A stretch of 47,549 bases of DNA. Source: Bacillota bacterium (GTDB lineage Bacteria; Bacillota; Clostridia; Acetivibrionales; JANLFN01). Of this stretch, positions 16,953 through 25,498 are shown piece after piece. Made by a program: the position numbers and the translations under genes. The first letter of the stretch is position 1. Each line of letters opens with the position of its first letter. The notes below the pieces were generated by a model, which was given only the letters and a program-made list of their open reading frames with translations, did not search any database and had not been told where the DNA came from. The stretch spans positions 1 to 47,549 of the forward strand of contig JAUZPR010000010.1 of NCBI GenBank assembly GCA_030705825.1, given 5' to 3'.

Positions 16953-18100
16953 AATCCCCTCTTAAGTATCTCTGTTATATAATCTTGATCTTCCTGCGTC
17001 ATGCCGTGATAAATCGGAAGAGTAATGGTACTGTCTTCACTATTGCATGCAACAGGGAAATCATTCGGTTTGATACCATATTTTTTTGTATAATACCCTA
17101 AGCGATGAACAGCATGTGTTCCAGGTCTTGTTTGTATACCATTCTCTGCAAGAATTTCCATAACCTTATTCCTTTTTCCCTTGTTCTTACCAGCCAAACG
17201 GATAACATATGACTGATAGGTATGTCCGCATATACCGGAATAAGGCGGAAGAATGATTCCGTCCAGACCTGAAAGTAAATTCATATATTTCATGGCAATT
17301 GAAGCTCTTTCATCCAGCAAGTTTTCCAGTTTATCCATTTGCGCAAGACCAACCGCAGCCTGAATATCAGATAATCTGTAGTTGAACCCAAGGTTATCAA
17401 ACTCGCCCATTATATAAGGTTTTGCAGGACCTTCCTTTGGGCCTGGGTTACCTGAAGCACCGTGATTTCTTAAGGAACCGGTTTTCCTGGCAAGTTCCGG
17501 ATCATTTGTTGTAATCATTCCACCTTCACCTGTTGTAATAACCTTTCTTGGATGGAACGAGAAACATCCAATATTGCCAAGGCCACCGACAGGTTTTTTA
17601 TTATATGTTGTCCCTATGGCACATGCACAATCTTCAATTACTTTTATTGAATAACGGTTGGCAATTTCCAGTATCTCCTTCATCTCTGCAGCCAGTCCGA
17701 ATAAATGAACCACAACTACAGCACGAGTACAAGGAGTTATCTTTGCTTCAAAATCTTTAGGATCCAGATTAAAAGTGTCTTCTTTAACATCCACAAATAC
17801 AACCTTGGCACCTGCATACTCAACGCAATTCGCAGACGTTATCCATGTAAAGGCAGGGACTATGACCTCATCACCAGGCTTTAACCCTAAAGCCAACGTT
17901 GATAAGTGTAATGCCGCCGTACATGAAGTAACTGCAAGAGCATATTCCACCTGGTGCCTCTTGGCAACCGCCTGTTCAAACTTCTGAGTCATCGGGCCCT
18001 GAGTAACCCAACCTGAGTTTAGGCACTTTTCAACTAGTTCAACTTCTTTTTTATCCAAAACAGGTTTGGTAATAGGAAATATTTTTTTATCCTCAGCCAT
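16949..18100 (-). CDS. PLP-dependent sugar aminotransferase (DegT/DnrJ/EryC1)
   Basis: This 383-residue enzyme has the DegT family order. GWVTQGPMTQKFE lies at the N-terminus, TSCTAALHLS binds the phosphate of PLP, IEDCACAIG (Asp157) contacts the PLP ring nitrogen, and SFHPRK carries the Schiff-base Lys186, followed by TGEGGM. It transfers an amino group, normally from glutamate, to a keto-sugar nucleotide. The dTDP-4-keto-6-deoxyglucose made by RmlB is a reasonable substrate. The formyltransferase just upstream (8 bases apart) suggests that the new amine is then N-formylated. I chose ATG 18100, which has GTGAGG in front; the longer open frame to 18136 would run into the upstream gene. Confidence 0.93.
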   Translation of the reverse strand: MAEDKKIFPITKPVLDKKEVELVEKCLNSGWVTQGPMTQKFEQAVAKRHQVEYALAVTSCTAALHLSTLALGLKPGDEVIVPAFTWITSANCVEYAGAKVVFVDVKEDTFNLDPKDFEAKITPCTRAVVVVHLFGLAAEMKEILEIANRYSIKVIEDCACAIGTTYNKKPVGGLGNIGCFSFHPRKVITTGEGGMITTNDPELARKTGSLRNHGASGNPGPKEGPAKPYIMGEFDNLGFNYRLSDIQAAVGLAQMDKLENLLDERASIAMKYMNLLSGLDGIILPPYSGICGHTYQSYVIRLAGKNKGKRNKVMEILAENGIQTRPGTHAVHRLGYYTKKYGIKPNDFPVACNSEDSTITLPIYHGMTQEDQDYITEILKRGL

Positions 18101-18108
18101 AATTAACC

Positions 18109-18885
18109 TCACTCTTCTATAATATCTGCATCCCATATTATAATTTTTTTACCGGATATTACTGTGAAAGCGCCCGGGTAGGGATGAGTTTGCGCTCTTA
18201 TAAAATTCCTTATCCTTTGAGGCTCCCACGACCAGTCTATTTCTCCGTCCTTGGGAGATCTTTGAGGATATATGGTAACATCGCTTTCTTTTTGTTTTAT
18301 CCTTGGCGCTTTATCGGTAGCCATTAAAGGAAGGTATTTTTCAAGCAGAACTTCGGCAGCAGCTTCAGTCTTAACAAGCAAATCCGCAATTGTATCGCTT
18401 TCACCTATTTCAAAGCTTTCCTGCCCGATTATGTCACCGGTATCTACACCTTGGCTTATATAAAACATACTTAACCCGGTATACTTTTCTCCATTGATCA
18501 TAGCCCACACCAAAGGTGCGCCTCCCCTGTACCTGGGCAACAAGCTTGCATGAAGACCGATTACGCCTTTTGGGGCTATTTCCCTCAATAACTTCGGCAG
18601 CATATAATACCAACCGGCTACTATAATTAAATCCGGTTCAAGAGACTTCACCCGCGAATTAAAGTCCTCTATATTGTCCTTGTCATAGCTAATACAGGGT
18701 ATATTGAATTGTCTGGCTGCTTCGGCAAAGTCGAAATAATTAATATTGTTTACACCCTTCGGAGCATAACTTATATTGAAAACTTTTGGAGTATACGCAC
18801 ATCCGACAATTTCAAACCCAAGATTTATAGCTTTCAGCATGCACTTGAATCCGAACTTGGTAGCCCCCATAAAGAAAATTTTCAT
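18109..18885 (-). CDS. Formyltransferase, probably sugar N-formyltransferase
   Basis: This 258-residue protein is the catalytic domain of the methionyl-tRNA formyltransferase superfamily. The core reads IGLHASLLPRYRGGAP (residues 109-124) and GVDTGDI (146-152). The catalytic His112 and Asp148 are present, but the Asn expected two residues before the His is Gly110. It is shorter than Fmt (about 310 residues) because it lacks the full C-terminal tRNA-contact domain. Together with the adjacent aminotransferase this points to formylation of an amino sugar (as in QdtF or VioF) using N10-formyltetrahydrofolate. The ATG overlaps the previous stop as ATGA. Genes at 16949 and 18109 form a tight pair. 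Confidence 0.85.
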   Translation of the reverse strand: MKIFFMGATKFGFKCMLKAINLGFEIVGCAYTPKVFNISYAPKGVNNINYFDFAEAARQFNIPCISYDKDNIEDFNSRVKSLEPDLIIVAGWYYMLPKLLREIAPKGVIGLHASLLPRYRGGAPLVWAMINGEKYTGLSMFYISQGVDTGDIIGQESFEIGESDTIADLLVKTEAAAEVLLEKYLPLMATDKAPRIKQKESDVTIYPQRSPKDGEIDWSWEPQRIRNFIRAQTHPYPGAFTVISGKKIIIWDADIIEE

Positions 18886-20450
18886 ATGTCCTCACCCTTA
18901 GAATTTAAATTCAAAGCATCTAAATAAGATGTCACATAATTTACATACACCTCTTGGTATCCATGTACCTTATTTAACCACTTGAGGCCTTTAGTTGAAT
19001 ATTCTTCCAAAAATGTTTCATTCACAATTCTACATAAACAATTATAAATCTCCTCTGTACTTTTTGCACGGATGAAAGGAGGTTCTTCTGCAAGGTATTC
19101 ATTTACATTATTTGATTTTTCGAGATTCATCAGAACAGGCTTTCCTGCCGCAAGCGATTCAAGAACACTTGTCCCATACCCTTCCATAACAAACTGGTCT
19201 GCCACAAGATTCGCAACCTGCTGGTATTTTCTAAGCAATAGTTTAGAACAAAGCTTTTGCCATATGATCTTTTCTTCTATACCCAGCTGCGATATCAAGA
19301 CCTTGGTCTTATTTACATCAGGCCCCCATTCCATAATAACCAACCTCCATTCAGGATGATCACATGAAAATTTATAAAAAGCCTTAATTAACCTGTCATT
19401 ACCTTTCCACTCCCATGATTGTCTGCAGACAGATAGAATAAAACGACGTCCACCATTCTTACTGCACCACTGCTTCCTTATATTTTCCTGTTCTCCCGGT
19501 GAATAGGTATCAGTGTCTATCATCATTGGAGCAAACCTGCATTCTGCATTAACATTCAAGCGCCTTATATATTCAGGATAATTTGTTTCGCAGAACAGTA
19601 GCTTACGGGCGCTTTTATATCCAGCCCTCATTAAGAAACCAAACAGGTTTTCTTCAAAAGGAGAAATGAATAAATCTCCACCTGTTGGAAAAACAACATA
19701 AGGCTTTGGGCAAAATATACCCATACTGATAGGGGCACCAGAGAGCTGTACAATATCATATCTGGCCATTGACAGAAGATATGGCCAATGTCCCATGTTT
19801 TGTGCCAGAAGAAAGGCCTTGTCATCAGGCAGATTAATTCCAAAAGCATCCTTATACAGTTCCTTTACCTCCTGAATTGCAGAGTAGCGTCCTTGATATT
19901 TGATTTGAAGCTCGTTATCATATGCTACTCTTCTTACATAATGAGGCTGACTCCACTCACTTTCGTACTGTAGGCCATCTTCATAAGATACACACTCAAC
20001 TTCAACATCCTCCCAAAAAGGACGGTTTAAAAGAAATGCATCAAAAAAACTGTCTTCTATGATAAGTTCCGCATTATATCCAAGCCTGCGCAAACACTTT
20101 ATAAAGTTGTAGGCATTGTTTGCAATATTTCCATAAAAGCCTATCCTTATATTTTTAGGATCTTTATTAGGCTGTGTAGAATCATGCGGTAAAATAACTG
20201 AATTATCACTGCTATTTGAAACAGAGCGGGCAATAGTCGCAATCACTAAATCCATAGGAACAGTATCACTTTTTAGCTTATCTAAAATGTTTATTTCTTT
20301 ACTGTTCTGTGCACTTAATTCATTTGGCAGAATTAAACCTTCGAAATCTTCCTTTGTAATAAAACCGGAAGTTTTATTCTCAATTTCACGATTAACGATT
20401 GGTAAAAAATATCCAACAAATATTGATTTAATAATTTTTTTCAATAACAT
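18882..20450 (-). CDS. Glycosyltransferase, GT-B fold
   Basis: This 522-residue protein carries IRIGFYGNIANNAYNFIK at about residues 115-132, the same GNIANNAY motif as the protein at 15138. The C-terminal lobe has FILSVCRQSWEWKGNDRLI and LVADQFVMEGYGTSVLESLA, where the final Glu lies in the nucleotide-sugar site. About 110 residues precede the catalytic domain, including an N-terminal hydrophobic segment (IFVGYFLPIV). I chose ATG 20450 because GGAGGAAGC lies 8 bases upstream. This gives a 23-base overlap with the fusion gene before it, whereas the longer open frame to 20498 has no such site. Translation coupling with that gene is likely. Confidence 0.78.
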   Translation of the reverse strand: MLLKKIIKSIFVGYFLPIVNREIENKTSGFITKEDFEGLILPNELSAQNSKEINILDKLKSDTVPMDLVIATIARSVSNSSDNSVILPHDSTQPNKDPKNIRIGFYGNIANNAYNFIKCLRRLGYNAELIIEDSFFDAFLLNRPFWEDVEVECVSYEDGLQYESEWSQPHYVRRVAYDNELQIKYQGRYSAIQEVKELYKDAFGINLPDDKAFLLAQNMGHWPYLLSMARYDIVQLSGAPISMGIFCPKPYVVFPTGGDLFISPFEENLFGFLMRAGYKSARKLLFCETNYPEYIRRLNVNAECRFAPMMIDTDTYSPGEQENIRKQWCSKNGGRRFILSVCRQSWEWKGNDRLIKAFYKFSCDHPEWRLVIMEWGPDVNKTKVLISQLGIEEKIIWQKLCSKLLLRKYQQVANLVADQFVMEGYGTSVLESLAAGKPVLMNLEKSNNVNEYLAEEPPFIRAKSTEEIYNCLCRIVNETFLEEYSTKGLKWLNKVHGYQEVYVNYVTSYLDALNLNSKGEDI

Positions 20451-22506
20451 AGCTAGCTTCCTCCGAAGGCCAAAAGAAGGTATCAGGCTCTTTTTCAATT
20501 CTGTTACTTATTGCAGTAACTTCAGCAAATACTTTAGACACATTTTCAGGAATATCCAGTTCAACGTGGGTTTTATTGGTGAAAACCGTGAACACGTCAT
20601 CAGAAGTAGAATTAAGCATATCATCATTAATACTCAAATGCTTATAGGTCCAGTTTCTTGACGTTGTACCTATTCGAACACTATAGCCTTTAACAGAGCC
20701 ATCTTTGACAGATGAATCCGACCACTTAAGACAAAGCCTTTTTAGCCTTATAATACCCTTCGTAAATATTCCAAATTCTATAATATCCGGGATTTCAGGC
20801 GGGTAACCTACTGCCTTTTCTGAATAGTAACCGGATACAAAACCTCTTTCCTTAGGCTCCAAAGCATCTACATACCCCTTAACCTCATTACCTAAAATAC
20901 CTTTTGTATAACTTGTTGCGGGTCTTATAAACCAACCAGTAGCCCTATACTTGTCCAGCTGGTATGGATTCTCAGCAATGTCTTCCATTGAAATTGGTTT
21001 ACCGGAACTATTTCTTGGAATTATTCCGTTTTTAAAGGCATCAGCATCAGCAATTACCCAGCGTCCGTCAACTATAACCTCTGTAATTATATGCTTGCCC
21101 AGATAAGTGATTTTAGCGTCCATACCTGCATATTTAAATAAATCCTCTAAGACCTTGGAAACATGGCCACACCTTCCCCTACCCGAAATCAAAATAGTAA
21201 GAGAATCCGGAAGACTCCCGTCGGGATTAAGCGGCTGTGCCACAGGGTCACGAAAAATGCTTCTCTGTACAAATGAAAGGATACTAACATACGCTTCCTC
21301 CTCACTTTCACAGCCGGTGACCAGTTCTTTCGATAAGGCCCTCAGAAATTCTTCCTGTCCAAGCCGTATTGACAACTTTTTATTATGCTCCAACAAATAT
21401 GATGGGTAGCTGTAAAAGCTTCCGTTACTTAAAACAGGTACTGCGCAGTCTTCTAAATAAACAGACTCAGTCCTGATAGGAACCAAGCTTTGTATAAATT
21501 TTATGGGAGACTCAAAATTAAATGACTTATCTGGCTTACTGAAAATACATTCCCAAACTGCCAGTTCATTCTGGTAAAATCCTGCGAATTTGGAATCTAT
21601 TTGCGGCTGAGTCCAGTCACAAACCAAGCCGGATTCTCCGGACCACTGAAAGTTGGTAAAACCAGCCTCTTCAGCCTCCTTTCCAAACTCTTCAGCACTA
21701 TAAGCTCTGGTAACACCACAGCTTGGAGGTATACTCCCCCCTAATAGCACTGCTTTTATATCATTTACAAGTGTATTTTTGTAATTATCATAGCAGTATT
21801 GAGTTATATACCCTATCATTTTTCTTCCGGATTCCCTGCTTAAAGCCAGTTTCAGGCACATGGTATCGGTTAGCATATCTGCAACCTGTTTACCTGCCTG
21901 ATTTATAATATATGAATATAATTCAAACTCCTGCCGTAGATCATTTATGATACCTTCTCCGATTGCCCTGCTCCAATAGGTATTATAGAGTGTAGACCTG
22001 CCTGCATTTCTTACATTCTCATTATCTGCTCCGCGTTCATTAATCAGGTATTTGCTCCAACCATCCCCGTTCAGGCATACATATATCCGCCCCCCTGGTT
22101 TTAAGACCCTAAAAAACTCTTTCAATGTTTTTTCTATGTTTGTAAACATAATTACACTATAGCAAAAAACAAGGTCAAACTGATTATCGTCGTATGGAAG
22201 TATTTCAATAGAGCCTTCTTTCACACTGATATTACGTATATTCATCTTATCTTTAATTTTTTCAAGTATCGTAAGCCTGTCATTTTTCAAATCAATCGCG
22301 TGTACATCTGAGTATCTCTGAGACAGGGCAATAGTCCATTGTCCTGCACCGCACCCGGCATCTAAAGCACTCTGCCCCGAAAACATAAGTCTGTCAAGCC
22401 GCCTGAGATAATACTCCAGTCCAGGCTTGAATTCAAATTCCAGAAACTCTTTTTCATATTCGGATTCTGTATATTTAGAAATAATACTTAATGATGGAAA
22501 ATCCAT
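20428..22506 (-). CDS. Methyltransferase fused to a transglutaminase-like domain
   Basis: This 692-residue protein joins two enzymes. Residues 30-230 are a class I SAM methyltransferase: LDAGCGAGQWTIAL (motif I), HAIDLK, and FDLVFCYSVIMFT. Residues about 390-560 are transglutaminase-like with a full triad: Cys446 in GRGRCGH, His472 in LGKHIITEV, and Asp487 in RWVIADADAF. The last 120 residues look like a fibronectin type III-like beta domain. There is no signal peptide, so the whole chain should stay in the cytoplasm. The transglutaminase and C-terminal parts resemble the secreted protein at 24174-25478. The methyltransferase could cap a glycan, as WbdD does in ABC-exported O-antigens, but its substrate is unknown. 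AGGTGG precedes the ATG. Confidence 0.85.
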   Translation of the reverse strand: MDFPSLSIISKYTESEYEKEFLEFEFKPGLEYYLRRLDRLMFSGQSALDAGCGAGQWTIALSQRYSDVHAIDLKNDRLTILEKIKDKMNIRNISVKEGSIEILPYDDNQFDLVFCYSVIMFTNIEKTLKEFFRVLKPGGRIYVCLNGDGWSKYLINERGADNENVRNAGRSTLYNTYWSRAIGEGIINDLRQEFELYSYIINQAGKQVADMLTDTMCLKLALSRESGRKMIGYITQYCYDNYKNTLVNDIKAVLLGGSIPPSCGVTRAYSAEEFGKEAEEAGFTNFQWSGESGLVCDWTQPQIDSKFAGFYQNELAVWECIFSKPDKSFNFESPIKFIQSLVPIRTESVYLEDCAVPVLSNGSFYSYPSYLLEHNKKLSIRLGQEEFLRALSKELVTGCESEEEAYVSILSFVQRSIFRDPVAQPLNPDGSLPDSLTILISGRGRCGHVSKVLEDLFKYAGMDAKITYLGKHIITEVIVDGRWVIADADAFKNGIIPRNSSGKPISMEDIAENPYQLDKYRATGWFIRPATSYTKGILGNEVKGYVDALEPKERGFVSGYYSEKAVGYPPEIPDIIEFGIFTKGIIRLKRLCLKWSDSSVKDGSVKGYSVRIGTTSRNWTYKHLSINDDMLNSTSDDVFTVFTNKTHVELDIPENVSKVFAEVTAISNRIEKEPDTFFWPSEEASYVIEKNY

Positions 22507-22561
22507 CTCTTACACCACCTGTGTAAATTTACATTTTAGGTTCGGGAAAAAATATGTATTA

Positions 22562-24013
22562 TTATTTAAAAAATCTAGCCAAGCACTTTTTAAATAAATT
22601 ATTATTATCTTTAACGTATAAGTCGTTGATGACTTTACCATTGTATATAGTAATATTCCAATTAGGAAAATATCCTGGTACAACATTCCTAGGATATAAA
22701 CCAAGTGCATATTTACCATTAGGTAAGTAAACAGAATAAGTATTACCTTTTGGAATGGCATAATACATACATTTTTGAGGTTTGTCACCGCCATAAGGGA
22801 ATATTGCTATTATCAAGTTATCACCATATTGATTCTTGTATGCATTATTCATGCTATCATCAATTTTACCCTCTATCAGAAAATGCTCTTTTTTAAGGAT
22901 ATCCCAGGGTATGGATTTATCCAATACTGTAATATAATTCCTATACTGTATCCTTGAAGCTTCATTCAATTCATTTAGTTTAAATTGGAATAATTCATCA
23001 AATAAATTGTAACTTAATTCTATTGCTTCCTTCCAGCCTTTCATTTCACTGACAGGATTATTAAAGCAATTGATGGCTTGGTCAATAGGCATTGTTAAAA
23101 CAGGTGAAAGGCCGAAATCTAATTTTCTGGAGGCCGCAAAACGTATCAGTTCAGGGATATTAATAATATTTGCTTTCATTACAGACATCGTTATAGAAGT
23201 GAATGAATTAGGCTTCTTATTAGTTATCTCTATAAGTCTGTCTATATTATTTACAACATTTCCGAAATTACCATTAATTCTTACTTTTTCATAAACTTCC
23301 TTTGTTGCACCATCAAAGGAAACATTTAAAGCCAACGTTTTAAACTTATTCAAACTACTAAGAATTTCGTCTGATATTATGGAAGCATTCGTACTAGTAG
23401 CGAAATTCAAATATGGATTTATAGTTAAGTCAGATGATTTTAAGAATTCCTTCCATAATGGAATAATAAAAGGCTCTCCACCGCCAGCAACAATTCTTAC
23501 AAGAACCGGAATAAGTGATAATATTTCTGCAACGGCATCCTTACGCTGTAAACTTACTTCACGAGTACTATCCTGATAACAATGTATACACCTATAATTG
23601 CAAACATGAGATGGTGTTAAGGAAATGACTGTAGGTAAAGATTTCAACACACTTTTACCTTCTCCTATTTCCTGCTTTAGTTTTCTCATGTTTTTAGTAT
23701 ATTCAGTAGAAACAGGTTCCTCACTGTCAGAGTCAATATCATACCTTAAGTCCAAACCCACGCCCTGCTGTATCGCAAGACATTTGCTACAGCCAGCTTT
23801 CTCAAGATCACCTTTAGCCATATTATCTCTCAAATTCCTGTAGACATCGCTGTTCCAAATTTCTAACAAACTTTGTTTGTTCAAATTACCACACGGTGGA
23901 TTCACATTGCCATAAGCACTCCAATAACAGCATGGCACAACTGTTCCATCACTGTCAATAACCATCTGCTGCCAAGGTATATGGCATCTCGGTTTAGTAA
24001 TCTTATCGTCCAT
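22562..24013 (-). CDS. Radical SAM protein with N-terminal SPASM-like region
   Basis: This 483-residue protein has a cysteine cluster at its front that looks like a SPASM domain: Cys10 in KPRCHIPW, Cys28-Cys29 in VVPCCY, Cys41, and Cys75/Cys78 in GCSKC, with GNLNKQSLLEIW between. The radical SAM core follows, with Cys138, Cys142 and Cys145 (CNYRCIHC) for the SAM-bound cluster and AGGGEPF near 177. SPASM normally follows the core, so the order is reversed. The last 70 residues look like a small beta domain (YLPNGKYALGLYP). SPASM enzymes modify peptides, proteins or sugars by radical chemistry; the substrate here is unknown. I chose ATG 24013, with AGGAGGT 9 bases upstream. A separate promoter is predicted at 24070-24098. 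Confidence 0.88.
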   Translation of the reverse strand: MDDKITKPRCHIPWQQMVIDSDGTVVPCCYWSAYGNVNPPCGNLNKQSLLEIWNSDVYRNLRDNMAKGDLEKAGCSKCLAIQQGVGLDLRYDIDSDSEEPVSTEYTKNMRKLKQEIGEGKSVLKSLPTVISLTPSHVCNYRCIHCYQDSTREVSLQRKDAVAEILSLIPVLVRIVAGGGEPFIIPLWKEFLKSSDLTINPYLNFATSTNASIISDEILSSLNKFKTLALNVSFDGATKEVYEKVRINGNFGNVVNNIDRLIEITNKKPNSFTSITMSVMKANIINIPELIRFAASRKLDFGLSPVLTMPIDQAINCFNNPVSEMKGWKEAIELSYNLFDELFQFKLNELNEASRIQYRNYITVLDKSIPWDILKKEHFLIEGKIDDSMNNAYKNQYGDNLIIAIFPYGGDKPQKCMYYAIPKGNTYSVYLPNGKYALGLYPRNVVPGYFPNWNITIYNGKVINDLYVKDNNNLFKKCLARFFK

Positions 24014-24069
24014 AATTGAGGAACCTCCTAAACTCATTTATACAGCCAGCTAATTAAATCATCAGATTT

Positions 24070-24098
24070 AATATAATATTAAGCAAATCAAATATCAA
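24070..24098 (-). promoter_or_regulatory. Predicted promoter of the radical SAM gene
   Basis: On the minus strand TTGATA (24093-24098) and TATATT (24070-24075) are 17 bases apart, 57 bases before the ATG at 24013. It lies in the longest gap (160 bases) of the operon. Confidence 0.5.
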
Positions 24099-24130
24099 CA
24101 TCTGTATATATATTGAAACAGTTTATTAAT

Positions 24131-24160
24131 TTTGTATATAGTATAATATTTATATACAAA
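24131..24160. promoter_or_regulatory. 10-base perfect inverted repeat upstream of the radical SAM gene
   Basis: TTTGTATATA and TATATACAAA are perfect inverted copies around a 10-base loop. There is no GC in the stem beyond one pair and no U-run, so a protein-binding site seems more likely than a terminator. It lies 33 bases above the predicted -35 box. Confidence 0.45.
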
Positions 24161-24173
24161 ACATGTAAATTAA

Positions 24174-25478
24174 CTAATTTTTAAGCTTTATTTCACTTGA
24201 CATGTAGTATAGTTTTTTACCTACCTCTTCTCCATGCTTGTCAAAAGGAGTCACCGTTATATAATATGTTTTTCCCTTTGGTACATTTATTGTTATACTA
24301 GTATCTAAGGTTTTGATATTTGCAATGTCACTAGGAGGTAAGCTGAACAATTTATCGTACATGGATGGTTTCCAACCCAAAGATGAAGCCCAATATATTT
24401 TACAACTAGTGCTGCCTTTAAAGTCATTATAATCCCAACCCCGGGAGTGCATGGAAATATATACATCATAGCCAATTAAATCATTATCTTTATCAATCGA
24501 CGCATTCAACTCCAACCTAAATTTGCTCGAACTAATTTTACTGATACTTTTTATCATTGTAACATATGGCTGATACTTAACACTAAAATCATAAATCTTT
24601 ATATTACTATCGGGAATGTATTTAACGGTATTCCATCCATAATATTTATTTTTAACATCACCTGTTTTGACATAATAACAGGGAGCATGAGTATATGCAT
24701 ATTGGGAAAAGTAAAAATAAGACGGATATACTGCATATGGCACAACGTCATCAATACCTCTATTTTGTTCAACTGTTCCTTTGTAATCAAGTTCATAATA
24801 TGCTGGAAGTGAATCAACTAAAAAAGGTTGCTTACTAAGTTCAACAATTGAAGGTATCTTTTTATTTATCAGGACTGTTTGGCTTCCACCGAAAATATCT
24901 GCATCAAAAAAATGCCAGCCATTATCGTAATATATCTCCGAAACTATGTGTCCGCCAAGCCAAACCATTCTTGTGTTATATCCAACAGAATCGAATAAAT
25001 CTGCTGCTACTGCATTCACCTGCCCACAGCGCATTTCACCCAATCCCAGTAAAACCAATGGGTCGGTAACCATTGTTCTATCCCTGTACATAGGCTGTAT
25101 ATCATTATGATAGCTGCTCTTGTACAAAAAACGCAAAACCGCCAGTTGTTTATCTGTATTGTTTGTACAGTTCTTTGTAAGTGTATTGAATATATATGAC
25201 AGTGCAGTTTTTCTGTCAACATTCTTCAGTTTTTTTTCGACTGATTCAAGCTTATTGAAATCGTAATCATATACTTTATCAATTTTATCAATTGATTTGC
25301 CAATTCGTACCGGAGACAAATCCGGGTTTGTGTAATCACTTCCCTGAATCTCAAATCTGTATATGTTTAAATTATTAATATACTCATTTGTTCCATTATT
25401 TAAAACCGCCGCCTGGCTGTTAAAGAACCCCAGAACCAAGGATAATGAACATAATAAAACAATATGCTTTATTTTCAT
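24174..25478 (-). CDS. Secreted transglutaminase-like protein
   Basis: This 434-residue protein starts with a signal peptide (KIKHIVLLCSLSLVLGFF, cleavage likely after SQA). Residues 90-230 form a transglutaminase-like domain with the triad Cys151 (GEMRCGQV), His177 (LGGHIVSE) and Asp192 (HFFDADIF). The C-terminal 120 residues look like a fibronectin-type beta domain and contain SRGWDY, which parallels SRNWTY in the fusion protein at 20428. Such domains can cross-link, cleave or transfer amide bonds, so it may act on cell-wall protein or peptide outside the membrane. I chose ATG 25478, with GAGGAG 9-10 bases upstream; ATG 25502 overlaps the previous gene but has only a weak site. Enzyme activity is not proven by sequence. 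Confidence 0.82.
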   Translation of the reverse strand: MKIKHIVLLCSLSLVLGFFNSQAAVLNNGTNEYINNLNIYRFEIQGSDYTNPDLSPVRIGKSIDKIDKVYDYDFNKLESVEKKLKNVDRKTALSYIFNTLTKNCTNNTDKQLAVLRFLYKSSYHNDIQPMYRDRTMVTDPLVLLGLGEMRCGQVNAVAADLFDSVGYNTRMVWLGGHIVSEIYYDNGWHFFDADIFGGSQTVLINKKIPSIVELSKQPFLVDSLPAYYELDYKGTVEQNRGIDDVVPYAVYPSYFYFSQYAYTHAPCYYVKTGDVKNKYYGWNTVKYIPDSNIKIYDFSVKYQPYVTMIKSISKISSSKFRLELNASIDKDNDLIGYDVYISMHSRGWDYNDFKGSTSCKIYWASSLGWKPSMYDKLFSLPPSDIANIKTLDTSITINVPKGKTYYITVTPFDKHGEEVGKKLYYMSSEIKLKN

Positions 25479-25498
25479 CGGGTTAAAGCTCCTCTTAT

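Noticed and set aside
24131-24160. Terminator after the secreted transglutaminase-like gene
   Set aside because: The inverted repeat is almost all AT and no T-run follows, so it is reported as a possible protein-binding site.
20428-25478. RiPP precursor peptide next to the radical SAM gene
   Set aside because: The short gaps (22507-22561, 24014-24173) hold no small frame with a ribosome binding site that looks like a precursor.
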